From Anaerolinea sp. (GTDB lineage Bacteria; Chloroflexota; Anaerolineae; Anaerolineales; Villigracilaceae): a DNA stretch of 8,820 bases. Where the stretch lies: the NCBI GenBank assembly GCA_020720965.1, contig DYNS01000108.1, positions 1-8,820 on the forward strand. Direction: 5' to 3'. This document shows positions 1 to 6,584 of the stretch, piece by piece. The notes beneath the pieces are model-generated. The model made no database searches and was not told where the DNA came from. It saw only the letters and a list, made by a program, of their open reading frames with translations. Position 1 is the stretch's first letter, and every line of letters begins with the position of its first letter. The translations under genes and the position numbers were made by a program.

Positions 1-658
1 GCAGCAGGAGAACACTTACGGCTTCATCGAGGCGGTTGTGCGCGAGGTGGCAGCCCTAACCCCTGGCGCTTACTTCCACTTCGGCGGCGATGAAACCCAC
101 GCCACGAGCGGCGAAGATTACGCCCGCTTTGTGGAGCGGGTGCAAGACATCATCCTGGCGCAGGGCAAAATCCCCATCGGCTGGGAAGAAATTGGCAAAA
201 CCCGGCTTGCCGCCCCCACCCTTGCCCAATTTTGGTGGAACGAAGAAAACATCCGCCTGGCGCTGGCGCAGGGCAACAAAATCATCTTCTCGCCTGCCCG
301 CAAAACCTACATGGATATTAAATACGAGCCGCACAGCCCCCTGGGCTTGCTGTGGACGGAAACCTGTACCGAAGTGCAGGATGCCTACGACTGGGACCCT
401 GCCCGGTTTCTGGAAGATGTCCCCGCCGAGGCAATTCTCGGCATCGAAGCCCCGCTCTGGACCGAAACCGTCAGCGTTCCCAATCACCTGGACTTTATGA
501 CTTTTCCGCGCCTGTGCGGATACGCGGAAATTGGCTGGTCGCGCCCAGAGGGGCGCAGTTGGGAGGACTACCGTCTGAGACTGGCAAAACACGGGGCGCG
601 CCTGCAACGCCTGGGGGTGCAGTTTTATCGCTCCCCGCAAGTGGATTGGGAGGGTTAA
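1..658 (+). CDS. Beta-N-acetylhexosaminidase, glycoside hydrolase family 20 (partial, 5' end cut)
   Basis: This enzyme family removes terminal N-acetylglucosamine or N-acetylgalactosamine from glycans, chitin oligomers or peptidoglycan fragments by substrate-assisted catalysis. The reading frame is open from position 2 to the TAA at 656-658, giving 218 visible residues. A GTG at position 38 lies inside the domain and is not the real start. The family motif HFGGDE is at visible residues 26-31: the Asp orients the substrate acetamido group and the Glu (residue 31) is the acid/base. Further family marks are GWEE, the tryptophans of QFWWNE, GIEAPLWTE, and the closing stretch PRLCGYAEIGWS. The protein ends about 40 residues after that stretch, so no extra C-terminal domain is attached. 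The N-terminal domain, any signal peptide and hence the cellular location lie outside the window. The family call is secure. Substrate preference cannot be told. Confidence 0.93.
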   Translation, partial: QQENTYGFIEAVVREVAALTPGAYFHFGGDETHATSGEDYARFVERVQDIILAQGKIPIGWEEIGKTRLAAPTLAQFWWNEENIRLALAQGNKIIFSPARKTYMDIKYEPHSPLGLLWTETCTEVQDAYDWDPARFLEDVPAEAILGIEAPLWTETVSVPNHLDFMTFPRLCGYAEIGWSRPEGRSWEDYRLRLAKHGARLQRLGVQFYRSPQVDWEG

Positions 659-661
659 ATA

Positions 662-694
662 AAAAAGCGAGCGGCTACACGCTGCTCGCTTTTT
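662..694. terminator. Bidirectional intrinsic terminator between the hexosaminidase gene and gpmA
   Basis: A perfect 11-bp stem (662-672 pairs with 684-694) has an 11-nt loop. The left arm starts with an A tract and the right arm ends with a T tract, so the hairpin is followed by a U run whichever strand is transcribed. It sits 3 nt after the hexosaminidase stop and 13 nt after the gpmA stop. One element can therefore end both convergent transcripts. Confidence 0.88.
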
Positions 695-707
695 GTTTGG
701 GCACTGT

Positions 708-1463
708 TTACTTTACTTTGCCCTGGTTGGCAACCGCCTCCGCCGCTTTGGCGATGGCTTCCTGGTTGCCCAGGTAGTAATGGCGAATCGGTTTCAGGTT
801 CTCGTCCAGTTCGTACACCAGCGGGATGCCGGTAGGGATGTTGAGTTCCAGAATGTCGGCTTCGCTGATGTTATCCAAAAACTTGACGAGGGCGCGGAGC
901 GAGTTGCCGTGCGCCACAACCGCGACTCGTTTTCCGGCTTTAATCTGCGGGGCGATGTCGGAGTGCCAGAAAGGCAGAACGCGCTCCAGGGTGTCTTTGA
1001 GCGATTCGGATGCCGGGAATTGCTCCGGGGTCATGCCAGCATAGCGGGGGTCAAAGCGCGGATGACGTTCATCATCCAGAGAAAGAGCGGGAGGCGGGAC
1101 ATCGTAACTGCGCCGCCAGGCTTTTACCTGTTCCTCACCGTATTCTTGAGCGGTTTCGGATTTGTTCAGCCCTTGCAGTGCGCCGTAGTGCCGCTCGTTG
1201 AGCTGCCATGCTTTGTGAACGGGAATCCATTCCAGGTTGAGTTCGTCCAGCACTGCCCAGGCGGTTTTAATGGCACGGCGCAAAACCGAGGTGAAAGCTA
1301 CGTCAAAGGTGTAGCCGTCATGCTTCAGCGCCCGTGCCCCGGCATGGGCTTCGGCAAAGCCCTGGGCGGTAAGGTCAACATCTGTCCAACCGGTAAAGCG
1401 ATTCTCCAGGTTCCAGGCGCTTTGCCCGTGCCGGATGAGTACGAGTTTATAGGTTGTTTCCAT
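708..1463 (-). CDS. gpmA: 2,3-bisphosphoglycerate-dependent phosphoglycerate mutase
   Basis: GpmA interconverts 3-phosphoglycerate and 2-phosphoglycerate in glycolysis and gluconeogenesis in the cytoplasm. The protein has 251 residues, the usual length for this family. The phosphohistidine motif RHGQS is at residues 11-15, with His12 the residue that carries the phosphate. It is followed by NRFTGW (21-26), the NERHYG segment (89-94) with the likely acid/base Glu90, and the second catalytic histidine in AHGNS (His185). I chose the ATG at 1463 because AAGGAG lies 9 nt upstream (1473-1478), and this start gives the normal N-terminus. An in-frame ATG at 1487 would add eight residues and sits next to a palindromic repeat. 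The gene follows the ABC ATPase gene on the same strand after 77 nt. I see no clear promoter of its own, so co-transcription is possible. It ends at the shared hairpin at 662-694. Confidence 0.96.
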   Translation of the reverse strand: METTYKLVLIRHGQSAWNLENRFTGWTDVDLTAQGFAEAHAGARALKHDGYTFDVAFTSVLRRAIKTAWAVLDELNLEWIPVHKAWQLNERHYGALQGLNKSETAQEYGEEQVKAWRRSYDVPPPALSLDDERHPRFDPRYAGMTPEQFPASESLKDTLERVLPFWHSDIAPQIKAGKRVAVVAHGNSLRALVKFLDNISEADILELNIPTGIPLVYELDENLKPIRHYYLGNQEAIAKAAEAVANQGKVK

Positions 1464-1472
1464 CGTAAATTG

Positions 1473-1478
1473 CTCCTT
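1473..1478 (-). promoter_or_regulatory. Ribosome binding site of gpmA
   Basis: AAGGAG on the minus strand lies 9 nt before the ATG at 1463. It decides the start of gpmA against the in-frame ATG at 1487, which would lie upstream of this site. Confidence 0.8.
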
Positions 1479-1487
1479 GATACACAC

Positions 1488-1516
1488 GTAGGGGCGACCG
1501 GCTTGGTCGCCCCTAC
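1488..1516. repeat. Palindromic intergenic repeat upstream of gpmA
   Basis: A perfect 12-bp inverted repeat (GTAGGGGCGACC at 1488-1499, its complement at 1505-1516) encloses a 5-nt loop, ggctt. Neither strand has a T run after the stem, so it does not look like an intrinsic terminator. Its form resembles the GC-rich REP-like palindromes scattered between genes in many bacteria. It sits in the 77-nt gap between the ABC ATPase and gpmA and, if transcribed, would form a strong hairpin 24 nt before the gpmA start. Only one copy is in this window, so repeat status is inferred from its form. Confidence 0.7.
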
Positions 1517-1540
1517 AAATTGAATTGAAATGTGGAGAGA

Positions 1541-2641
1541 CTACCGAACAGCCATTTCGGTGTCGGTGTCAAAGATGTGGAAGTTGTCCATGTTGAAGGC
1601 AACCTGCACTTCATCGCCCACCCGGAAGGATGTGCGGGGGTCTACACGCGCAACGAAGCTGTTTTGCCCGCTGAGTAGGTAGAGGAAGATTTCGTTACCC
1701 ATGAGTTCGATGACATCCACTTTGCAGCTAAGGGTTTCGGCGTGAATGTTGGGGGGCAGGAATTTCGGGTTGTGAACATCTTCGGGGCGAATGCCAAAGA
1801 CGACCTTGCGCCCGTCCAGGTGTTCGTAGGTTTTTATGCGGTCCTGGGGAATGGGCAGGGCAAAGTTGCCGGTATCTACATAGAGTTTGCCCGCATCCTT
1901 TTTAATTTTGGCGGGGAAGAAGTTCATGGCGGGGGAGCCGATGAAGCCTGCCACAAACATATTGGAAGGGCGGTCGTACAGGGTTTGGGGGGTGTCTAAC
2001 TGCTGCAACTGCCCCTTGTTGATGACGGCGATGCGGGTTGCCATCGTCATCGCTTCCACCTGGTCGTGGGTGACGTAGATGAAGGTGGTTTGCAGTTGCT
2101 GGTGCAGTTTGCTGATATTGGCGCGGGTTTCTACGCGCAATTTAGCATCCAGGTTGGAGAGGGGTTCATCGAAGAGGAATACTTTGGGGTTGCGGACGAT
2201 GGCGCGACCAACGGCAACGCGCTGGCGCTGGCCGCCGGAAAGCTGGCGGGGTTTGCGGTCTAACAGTTCCTGAATGCCGAGGACTTCGGCGGCTTCGCCT
2301 ACCCGCTTTTTAATCTCTTCTTTGGGGGTGTTGCGAAGTTTCAGGCTGAATGCCATGTTGTCGAACACAGTAAGGTGAGGGTACAGCGCGTAAGACTGGA
2401 AAACCATGGCGATATCGCGGTCTTTGGGGGCGACATCGTTCACTACCCGGTCACCAATCCGAATCTGCCCGCGTGTAATTTCTTCCAGCCCGGCAAGCAG
2501 GCGCAGGGCGGTGGTTTTTCCGCACCCGGAAGGACCAACAAAGACGAGAAATTCCTTGTCTTTAATGTCCATGTTCAGGTCGTTCACCGCCAAAACATTA
2601 CCAAATTCTTTTACTACATGGTCGTACGTTACACTAGCCAT
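1541..2641 (-). CDS. ABC transporter ATP-binding protein, MsmK/UgpC/MalK type (carbohydrate uptake)
   Basis: This is the ATPase subunit of a type I importer of the CUT1 kind, which typically powers uptake of oligosaccharides or glycerol-3-phosphate. It acts as a dimer on the inner face of the membrane. It has 366 residues, normal for the subfamily. All ATPase motifs are present: Walker A GPSGCGKT (36-43), Q-loop Gln82 followed by SYALYPHL, signature LSGGQ (134-138), Walker B VFLFDE (154-159) with DEPLSNLD, and H-loop His192 in THDQ. About residues 235-360 form the C-terminal TOBE/regulatory region seen in MalK and UgpC, including FGIRPEDV. The ATG at 2641 has GGAGGT 4 nt upstream (2646-2651). 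No permease or binding-protein gene is adjacent: gpmA lies downstream and mutS diverges upstream. It may therefore be a shared ATPase serving several importers, as MsmK and MsiK do. The substrate cannot be told from sequence. Confidence 0.94.
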   Translation of the reverse strand: MASVTYDHVVKEFGNVLAVNDLNMDIKDKEFLVFVGPSGCGKTTALRLLAGLEEITRGQIRIGDRVVNDVAPKDRDIAMVFQSYALYPHLTVFDNMAFSLKLRNTPKEEIKKRVGEAAEVLGIQELLDRKPRQLSGGQRQRVAVGRAIVRNPKVFLFDEPLSNLDAKLRVETRANISKLHQQLQTTFIYVTHDQVEAMTMATRIAVINKGQLQQLDTPQTLYDRPSNMFVAGFIGSPAMNFFPAKIKKDAGKLYVDTGNFALPIPQDRIKTYEHLDGRKVVFGIRPEDVHNPKFLPPNIHAETLSCKVDVIELMGNEIFLYLLSGQNSFVARVDPRTSFRVGDEVQVAFNMDNFHIFDTDTEMAVR

Positions 2642-2645
2642 TTCT

Positions 2646-2651
2646 ACCTCC
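2646..2651 (-). promoter_or_regulatory. Ribosome binding site of the ABC ATPase gene
   Basis: GGAGGT on the minus strand lies 4 nt before the ATG at 2641. It is a near-perfect Shine-Dalgarno sequence and contrasts with its absence at mutS and leuD. Confidence 0.8.
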
Positions 2652-2675
2652 GTTTCAGTCGAATATAGTGGCGTG

Positions 2676-2681
2676 ATTATA
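2676..2681 (-). promoter_or_regulatory. Probable -10 element (TATAAT) for the ABC ATPase gene
   Basis: The minus strand carries an exact TATAAT at 2681-2676. This predicts a transcript start near 2669 and a leader of about 28 nt containing the strong ribosome site. The -35 position at 17-nt spacing matches TTGACA poorly (TATCCA), so an activator or a weak -35 is possible. Read on the plus strand, the overlapping bases give TATACT (2678-2683), which could serve a weak promoter towards mutS, though I see no good -35 for it. Confidence 0.55.
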
Positions 2682-2732
2682 CTAGAGGTCAGATGGGGTG
2701 GATAGTTGCAATTTTGGCAGAGGCGCTACCAA

Positions 2733-2758
2733 TCCCCTCCCCACCGAGGGCGAGGGGA
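2733..2758. repeat. Imperfect inverted repeat in the ABC-mutS divergent region
   Basis: TCCCCTC (2733-2739) is complementary to GAGGGGA (2752-2758). Within the loop, ccc (2740-2742) can also pair with ggg (2748-2750). The right arm overlaps the proposed -35 of mutS at 2755-2760. It could be an operator or the remnant of a dispersed palindromic repeat. The sequence alone cannot decide. Confidence 0.4.
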
Positions 2759-2784
2759 CACATCGCAACCAGATTTGATACAAT
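2755..2784 (+). promoter_or_regulatory. Probable mutS promoter with extended -10, likely giving a leaderless transcript
   Basis: An extended -10 box reads TGATACAAT at 2776-2784, that is TG, one base, then TACAAT. A partial -35, GGGACA (4 of 6 matches to TTGACA), lies at 2755-2760 with an 18-nt spacer. Transcription would start about 7 nt after the -10, near 2791-2792, where the mutS ATG begins. There is no Shine-Dalgarno sequence before that ATG, which fits a leaderless message. Confidence 0.55.
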
Positions 2785-2791
2785 TGCCCGC

Positions 2792-5371
2792 ATGAGCAAC
2801 CCCGAAGACGTGACCCCCGTCCGCAAACAATACTTGGAAACCAAAAGCCTTCACCCCGATTGCCTGCTGCTCTTCCGCCTGGGCGATTTTTACGAGACTT
2901 TTGACGAAGATGCCGAAACCATCTCCCGCGAGTTGGACATCGTGCTCACCTCCCGCCCGGTGGGTAAGGGTGTGCGCGTGCCGCTGGCAGGCATTCCCTA
3001 TCACGCGCTGGATAACTACCTGGGCAAACTGATAGAAAAAGGCTACCGCGTTGCCATTGCCGAACAGGTGCAGGAGCAAAAAGGCGGCAAAATTGTCTTC
3101 TCACGCAAGGTGAAGCGGATTGTGACCCCCGGAACGCTGATGGAACCAAACCTGCTGCCGGGAGATGCCAACAACTACCTCGCCGCCGTTTTGCAGGAGG
3201 GAGAATACGCCGGGGTCGCCTACGCCGACATCAGCACCGGGGAATTCGCCGCCACCCAACTCAGCATCGGAGAAAACAGTTCCGCCCTGCGTGCGGAGTT
3301 AAGTCGCCTGCGCCCGGCAGAAGTTTTGCTGCCAGAAAATCAAACCCTGCCCCCCGGCACGCCGGGACACCTCAGCACCCTGCCTGGCTGGCGCTTCGAG
3401 CCGGGGCGCACCGCCGAGGGGCTGCGGCAGCACTTCAACGTCAGCACCCTGGAAGCCTTCGGGTTGAACCATGCCCCTCTCGCCGCCCGCGCCGCCGGGG
3501 CGATTCTGCACTATCTCAAAGAAACCGAACCCAGCGCCCTGCAACTGCTCTCCAGCCTGCGCCATTACAGCCTGGACGAGTTTATGAGCCTGGATGCCGC
3601 CACCCGCCGCAACCTGGAACTGACCGAAACCCTGCGCGGGGAGGTAAAAAATTCGCTTTTGGGCGTGTTGGATGTCACCGTAACGCCCATGGGCAAGCGC
3701 CTGCTACGCCAATGGGTAAACCAACCCCTGCTAGACGAGGGCAAAATCCGCGCCCGGCAAGATGGCGTGGCATTTTTTGTGGCGCAAGGCATGGTGCGGG
3801 CAGAACTACGCGCCGCGCTAAAACCCCTGGGAGATTTGGAACGGGTGGTGAACCGGATTGGAACCGGCAACGGACAGCCCCGCGACCTTGTGGCGCTGCG
3901 CCAAACCCTGCGCCTGTTACCCGGCATCCCTGGCATTTTCCCCGCCGGAGAGGATGCCGCGCCACTGCGGGCAGCCCTGCACGGCTTTTCTGCCTGCCCG
4001 CAAACCCTTCAACTGCTGCAAGAAGCCCTGGCAGACGAACCGCCCGCGACAACCCAAAACATCGGCATCATCCGCCCCGGCTATGCGGAAGAGTTGGACG
4101 GGGTGATACAAGCCTCCGCCTACGCCCGCGAGTGGATTAACAACCTGGAGAAGGTGGAACGCGAGCGCACCGGCATAAAAACCCTCAAAGTGGGCTACAA
4201 CAAGGTCTTTGGCTACTACATCGAACTCTCCGCCGGGCAAGCCGCCAACGCCCCGCAAGAGTACCTCCGCAAGCAAACCCTGGTAAACGCCGAGCGTTAC
4301 ATTACCCCGGAGATGAAAGAGTACGAGATTTTGGTACTCAACGCGGAGGAACGCATCCGCGAGATTGAGTTGCGCCTGTTTAAGGAAATTTGCAGCGTCA
4401 TCAGCGCGGGGGCAGGGGAATTGCTGGAAAGCGCCCGCAGCCTGGCAGAGTTGGACTGCCTGGCAGCCCTGGGCGAGACCGCCGCCCTGCACAATTACGT
4501 CCGCCCGGAGATTCTTTCCGGCGGGGAGATGCGAATAGAAGCGGCGCGTCACCCGGTGGTGGAAAGAACCCTGGAGGGGGGAAAATACGTCCCTAACGAT
4601 ATTTTCTTCGAGCCGGGGGAATTGATTCGCATCATCACCGGACCCAATATGAGCGGCAAAAGCACGGTGTTACGCACAACCGCCCTGCTGACCCTGATGG
4701 CGCAGATGGGCAGTTTTGTGCCCGCCCGCGCCGCCCAAATTGGGCTGGTGGACCGTATTTTTACCCGCATTGGGGCGCAGGATGAAATTCATGCCGGGCA
4801 ATCTACCTTTATGGTGGAGATGATTGAGACGGCGAATATTTTGCACCATGCCACATCCAAATCGCTGGTGATTTTGGATGAGATTGGGCGGGGCACAAGC
4901 ACTTACGATGGGGTTTCAATTGCGTGGGCGATTGTGGAGTATCTTCATAATCATCCCCATTTGCGCGCCAAGACTTTGTTTGCCACTCATTATCACGAGT
5001 TGACTCAGTTGGCGGACTTGTTGCCCGGCGTGCGGAATTACAACGTAGCGGTGATGGAGCAGGACGGGAAGGTTGTCTTTTTGCACGAGATTATCCCCGG
5101 CGGGGCAGACCGGTCTTACGGCATCCATGTCGCTCAGCTGGCGGGGTTGCCGCGCCCGGTTATTCAACGCGCCGGGGAAATTATGGCGGAGTTGGAGAAG
5201 ACCTCCGGGCGGGCGGTGAAGATTAACCCGCTGGCTGCCCAGCAAATTGCGCTCTTCCCCGAAACCAACCCGCTGTTGGAGGAATTGAACCGGCTGGATA
5301 CGAACAGTCTCTCGCCGATTGAGGCGTTGAATAAGTTGTTTGAATGGCAGAAGACTTTTGGGAGAAAGTGA
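2792..5371 (+). CDS. mutS: DNA mismatch repair protein MutS
   Basis: MutS binds mispaired or looped bases and, with ATP, recruits MutL to start repair. From the ATG at 2792 the protein has 859 residues, close to the family norm of about 850. The mismatch-reading motif GDFYETF is at residues 31-37, with Phe33 and Glu35 the expected wedge and contact residues. The connector, lever and clamp regions follow. The ATPase core has Walker A GPNMSGKST (617-625, Lys623), DEIGRGTS (696-703) and the switch histidine in ATHYHEL (His733). A QIALF stretch at 818-822 fits the beta-clamp binding motif of MutS tails. The final LSPIEALNKLFEW segment matches the usual C-terminal oligomerisation helix. An in-frame ATG at 2693 would add 33 residues that do not look like MutS, so I reject it. 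The chosen start has no Shine-Dalgarno but sits right after an extended -10 box. No mutL is in the window. Codon usage changes sharply near 4740. Confidence 0.97.
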   Translation: MSNPEDVTPVRKQYLETKSLHPDCLLLFRLGDFYETFDEDAETISRELDIVLTSRPVGKGVRVPLAGIPYHALDNYLGKLIEKGYRVAIAEQVQEQKGGKIVFSRKVKRIVTPGTLMEPNLLPGDANNYLAAVLQEGEYAGVAYADISTGEFAATQLSIGENSSALRAELSRLRPAEVLLPENQTLPPGTPGHLSTLPGWRFEPGRTAEGLRQHFNVSTLEAFGLNHAPLAARAAGAILHYLKETEPSALQLLSSLRHYSLDEFMSLDAATRRNLELTETLRGEVKNSLLGVLDVTVTPMGKRLLRQWVNQPLLDEGKIRARQDGVAFFVAQGMVRAELRAALKPLGDLERVVNRIGTGNGQPRDLVALRQTLRLLPGIPGIFPAGEDAAPLRAALHGFSACPQTLQLLQEALADEPPATTQNIGIIRPGYAEELDGVIQASAYAREWINNLEKVERERTGIKTLKVGYNKVFGYYIELSAGQAANAPQEYLRKQTLVNAERYITPEMKEYEILVLNAEERIREIELRLFKEICSVISAGAGELLESARSLAELDCLAALGETAALHNYVRPEILSGGEMRIEAARHPVVERTLEGGKYVPNDIFFEPGELIRIITGPNMSGKSTVLRTTALLTLMAQMGSFVPARAAQIGLVDRIFTRIGAQDEIHAGQSTFMVEMIETANILHHATSKSLVILDEIGRGTSTYDGVSIAWAIVEYLHNHPHLRAKTLFATHYHELTQLADLLPGVRNYNVAVMEQDGKVVFLHEIIPGGADRSYGIHVAQLAGLPRPVIQRAGEIMAELEKTSGRAVKINPLAAQQIALFPETNPLLEELNRLDTNSLSPIEALNKLFEWQKTFGRK

Positions 5372-5385
5372 AGATGACTCCATAA

Positions 5386-5423
5386 AAAAAGCGCCGCCCC
5401 CGTTGCCGGGGGCGGCGCTTTTT
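5386..5423. terminator. Bidirectional intrinsic terminator between mutS and leuB
   Basis: A perfect 16-bp stem (5386-5401 pairs with 5408-5423) closes a 6-nt loop, gttgcc. It is very GC-rich at the centre, with an A tract on the left arm and a T tract on the right. It starts 15 nt after the mutS stop and ends 1 nt before the leuB stop codon on the other strand. It should end both convergent transcripts. Confidence 0.93.
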
Positions 5424-5424
5424 G

Positions 5425-6483
5425 CTAAAGACGGCTTATCACTTCTTCGGTCATTGCACGGGTGCCGAGGCTGCCGCCCAGGTCGGCGGTGCGCGCCCCG
5501 GCGGTGATGGTGGCATCCACTGCCGCTTCCACCTGGGCGGCTTCGGCTTCCAGGCGCAGGGAGTGACGAAGCAGCATGGCGGCGGAAAGGATGGTTCCGA
5601 TGGGGTTGGCAATTCCCTTTCCGGCAATGTCTGGCGCGGAGCCGTGAATGGGTTCGTATAAGCCCACCGTGCCTTCGCCCAGGCTGGCGGAGGGCAACAT
5701 GCCCATCGAGCCTGCCAGCACACTGGCTTCGTCTGTCAGGATGTCGCCGAACATGTTCTCGGTGACGAGGACATCCAGGGCGGCGGGGGCGGTGATGAGA
5801 CGCATGGAGGCGGTATCGACCAGCATATGTTCCAGCGCAATTTGGGGGTTTTCTGCGCCAATTTGGCTTGTCACCTGCCGCCACAGGCGGGAAGATTCCA
5901 GCACGTTGGCTTTATCTACCGAGGTGACTTTGTTTTTGCGCCCTTTTGCCAGCCGAAAAGCCAGTTCCACCACGCGGCGGATTTCATAGTCGTAGTATTC
6001 CATCGTGTCAACGGCGCGTTCCCGCCCGTCTTTCACGTCTCGCCCTTTGGGCCAGCCAAAGTATAAGCCGCCGGTTAACTCGCGAATGACGAGGATATCC
6101 ACCCCTTGCAGTTTTTCTGGCTTCAGCGGGGAGGAATCGATGAGGGCAGGGTGAACCTTGACCGGGCGCAGGTTGGCGAACACGCCCAAACCTTTTCGCA
6201 GGGCTAAAAGCCCACGTTCCGGGCGGTCTTTGGCGTTGGGGTCATCCCATTTGGGTCCGCCCACCGCGCCGAGCAGGACGGCATCGGCGGCTTTGCAGGC
6301 GACCAGGGTTTCGTGGGTGAGGGAAGCGCCGTGAGCGTCTATGGAGCAGCCGCCGATGAGGTGTTCCTGGTAGGTAAATTGGTGTCCGTGCCGGGCGGCA
6401 ATGGCATCCAGCACGCGGACGGCGGCGGCGGTCACTTCGGGACCAATTCCATCGCCGGGGAGGAGGGTGATGTTTGCTTGCAT
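5425..6483 (-). CDS. leuB: 3-isopropylmalate dehydrogenase
   Basis: LeuB oxidises and decarboxylates 3-isopropylmalate with NAD to give the leucine precursor 2-oxoisocaproate. The same enzyme type acts on beta-methylmalate to give 2-oxobutyrate in the citramalate route. The 352-residue length is normal. Family motifs are LLPGDGIGPE (7-16), the RELTGGLYFG loop (134-143, Tyr141), SVDKANVL with catalytic Lys191, the metal-binding aspartates Asp223, Asp247 and Asp251, and the NAD-binding stretch HGSAPDIAGKGIANP (280-294). RELTGGLYFG points to isopropylmalate rather than isocitrate dehydrogenase. The ATG at 6483 has a modest AAGGAA site 4 nt upstream (6488-6493). The gene is the last of the leuD-cimA-leuB run, 101 nt after cimA, and ends against the terminator at 5386-5423. 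Confidence 0.96.
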   Translation of the reverse strand: MQANITLLPGDGIGPEVTAAAVRVLDAIAARHGHQFTYQEHLIGGCSIDAHGASLTHETLVACKAADAVLLGAVGGPKWDDPNAKDRPERGLLALRKGLGVFANLRPVKVHPALIDSSPLKPEKLQGVDILVIRELTGGLYFGWPKGRDVKDGRERAVDTMEYYDYEIRRVVELAFRLAKGRKNKVTSVDKANVLESSRLWRQVTSQIGAENPQIALEHMLVDTASMRLITAPAALDVLVTENMFGDILTDEASVLAGSMGMLPSASLGEGTVGLYEPIHGSAPDIAGKGIANPIGTILSAAMLLRHSLRLEAEAAQVEAAVDATITAGARTADLGGSLGTRAMTEEVISRL

Positions 6484-6498
6484 GGGGTTCCTTGGGGG

Positions 6499-6538
6499 TA
6501 GTCGGGTAGTCGGATAGTCAAGTAGTCGGTTAGTCGAA
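6499..6538. repeat. Tandem 8-nt repeat, five copies of TAGTCNNN
   Basis: Five consecutive octamers share an invariant TAGTC followed by ggg, gga, aag, ggt and gaa. The array lies in the 101-nt cimA-leuB gap and ends 15 nt before the leuB start codon, just upstream of its ribosome site. On the leuB sense strand the core reads GACTA. The rest of the gap (6539-6584) is T- and C-rich, includes an exact doubled 7-mer TGTTCTC at 6557-6570, and holds no gene that I can see. Confidence 0.85.
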
Positions 6539-6584
6539 TAACGGCTACCTGTTTTTTGTTCTCTGTTCTCTTCTGACCGCTGCC

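Noticed and set aside
1464..1487. Upstream gpmA start at 1487
   Set aside because: The ribosome site AAGGAG lies downstream of it, inside the extra codons, and the extra eight residues are not typical of GpmA.
693..1523. Plus-strand open frame of 276 codons opposite gpmA
   Set aside because: It is the antisense shadow of gpmA, starts inside the terminator region and has no motif.
2693..2791. Possible 33-residue N-terminal extension of MutS from the ATG at 2693
   Set aside because: MutS proteins begin close to the residues encoded from 2792. The extension covers the promoter-like sequence and an inverted repeat, and has no ribosome site.
4916..5884. Minus-strand open frame of 322 codons spanning the mutS end, the terminator and the leuB end
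   Set aside because: It overlaps two well-supported genes in other frames and crosses a strong terminator. The translation is rich in Arg, Pro and His, with no family resemblance.
6499..6538. CRISPR-like array
   Set aside because: Units are only 8 nt with no spacers, and the same holds for the 7-nt array at the right edge. These are short tandem repeats.
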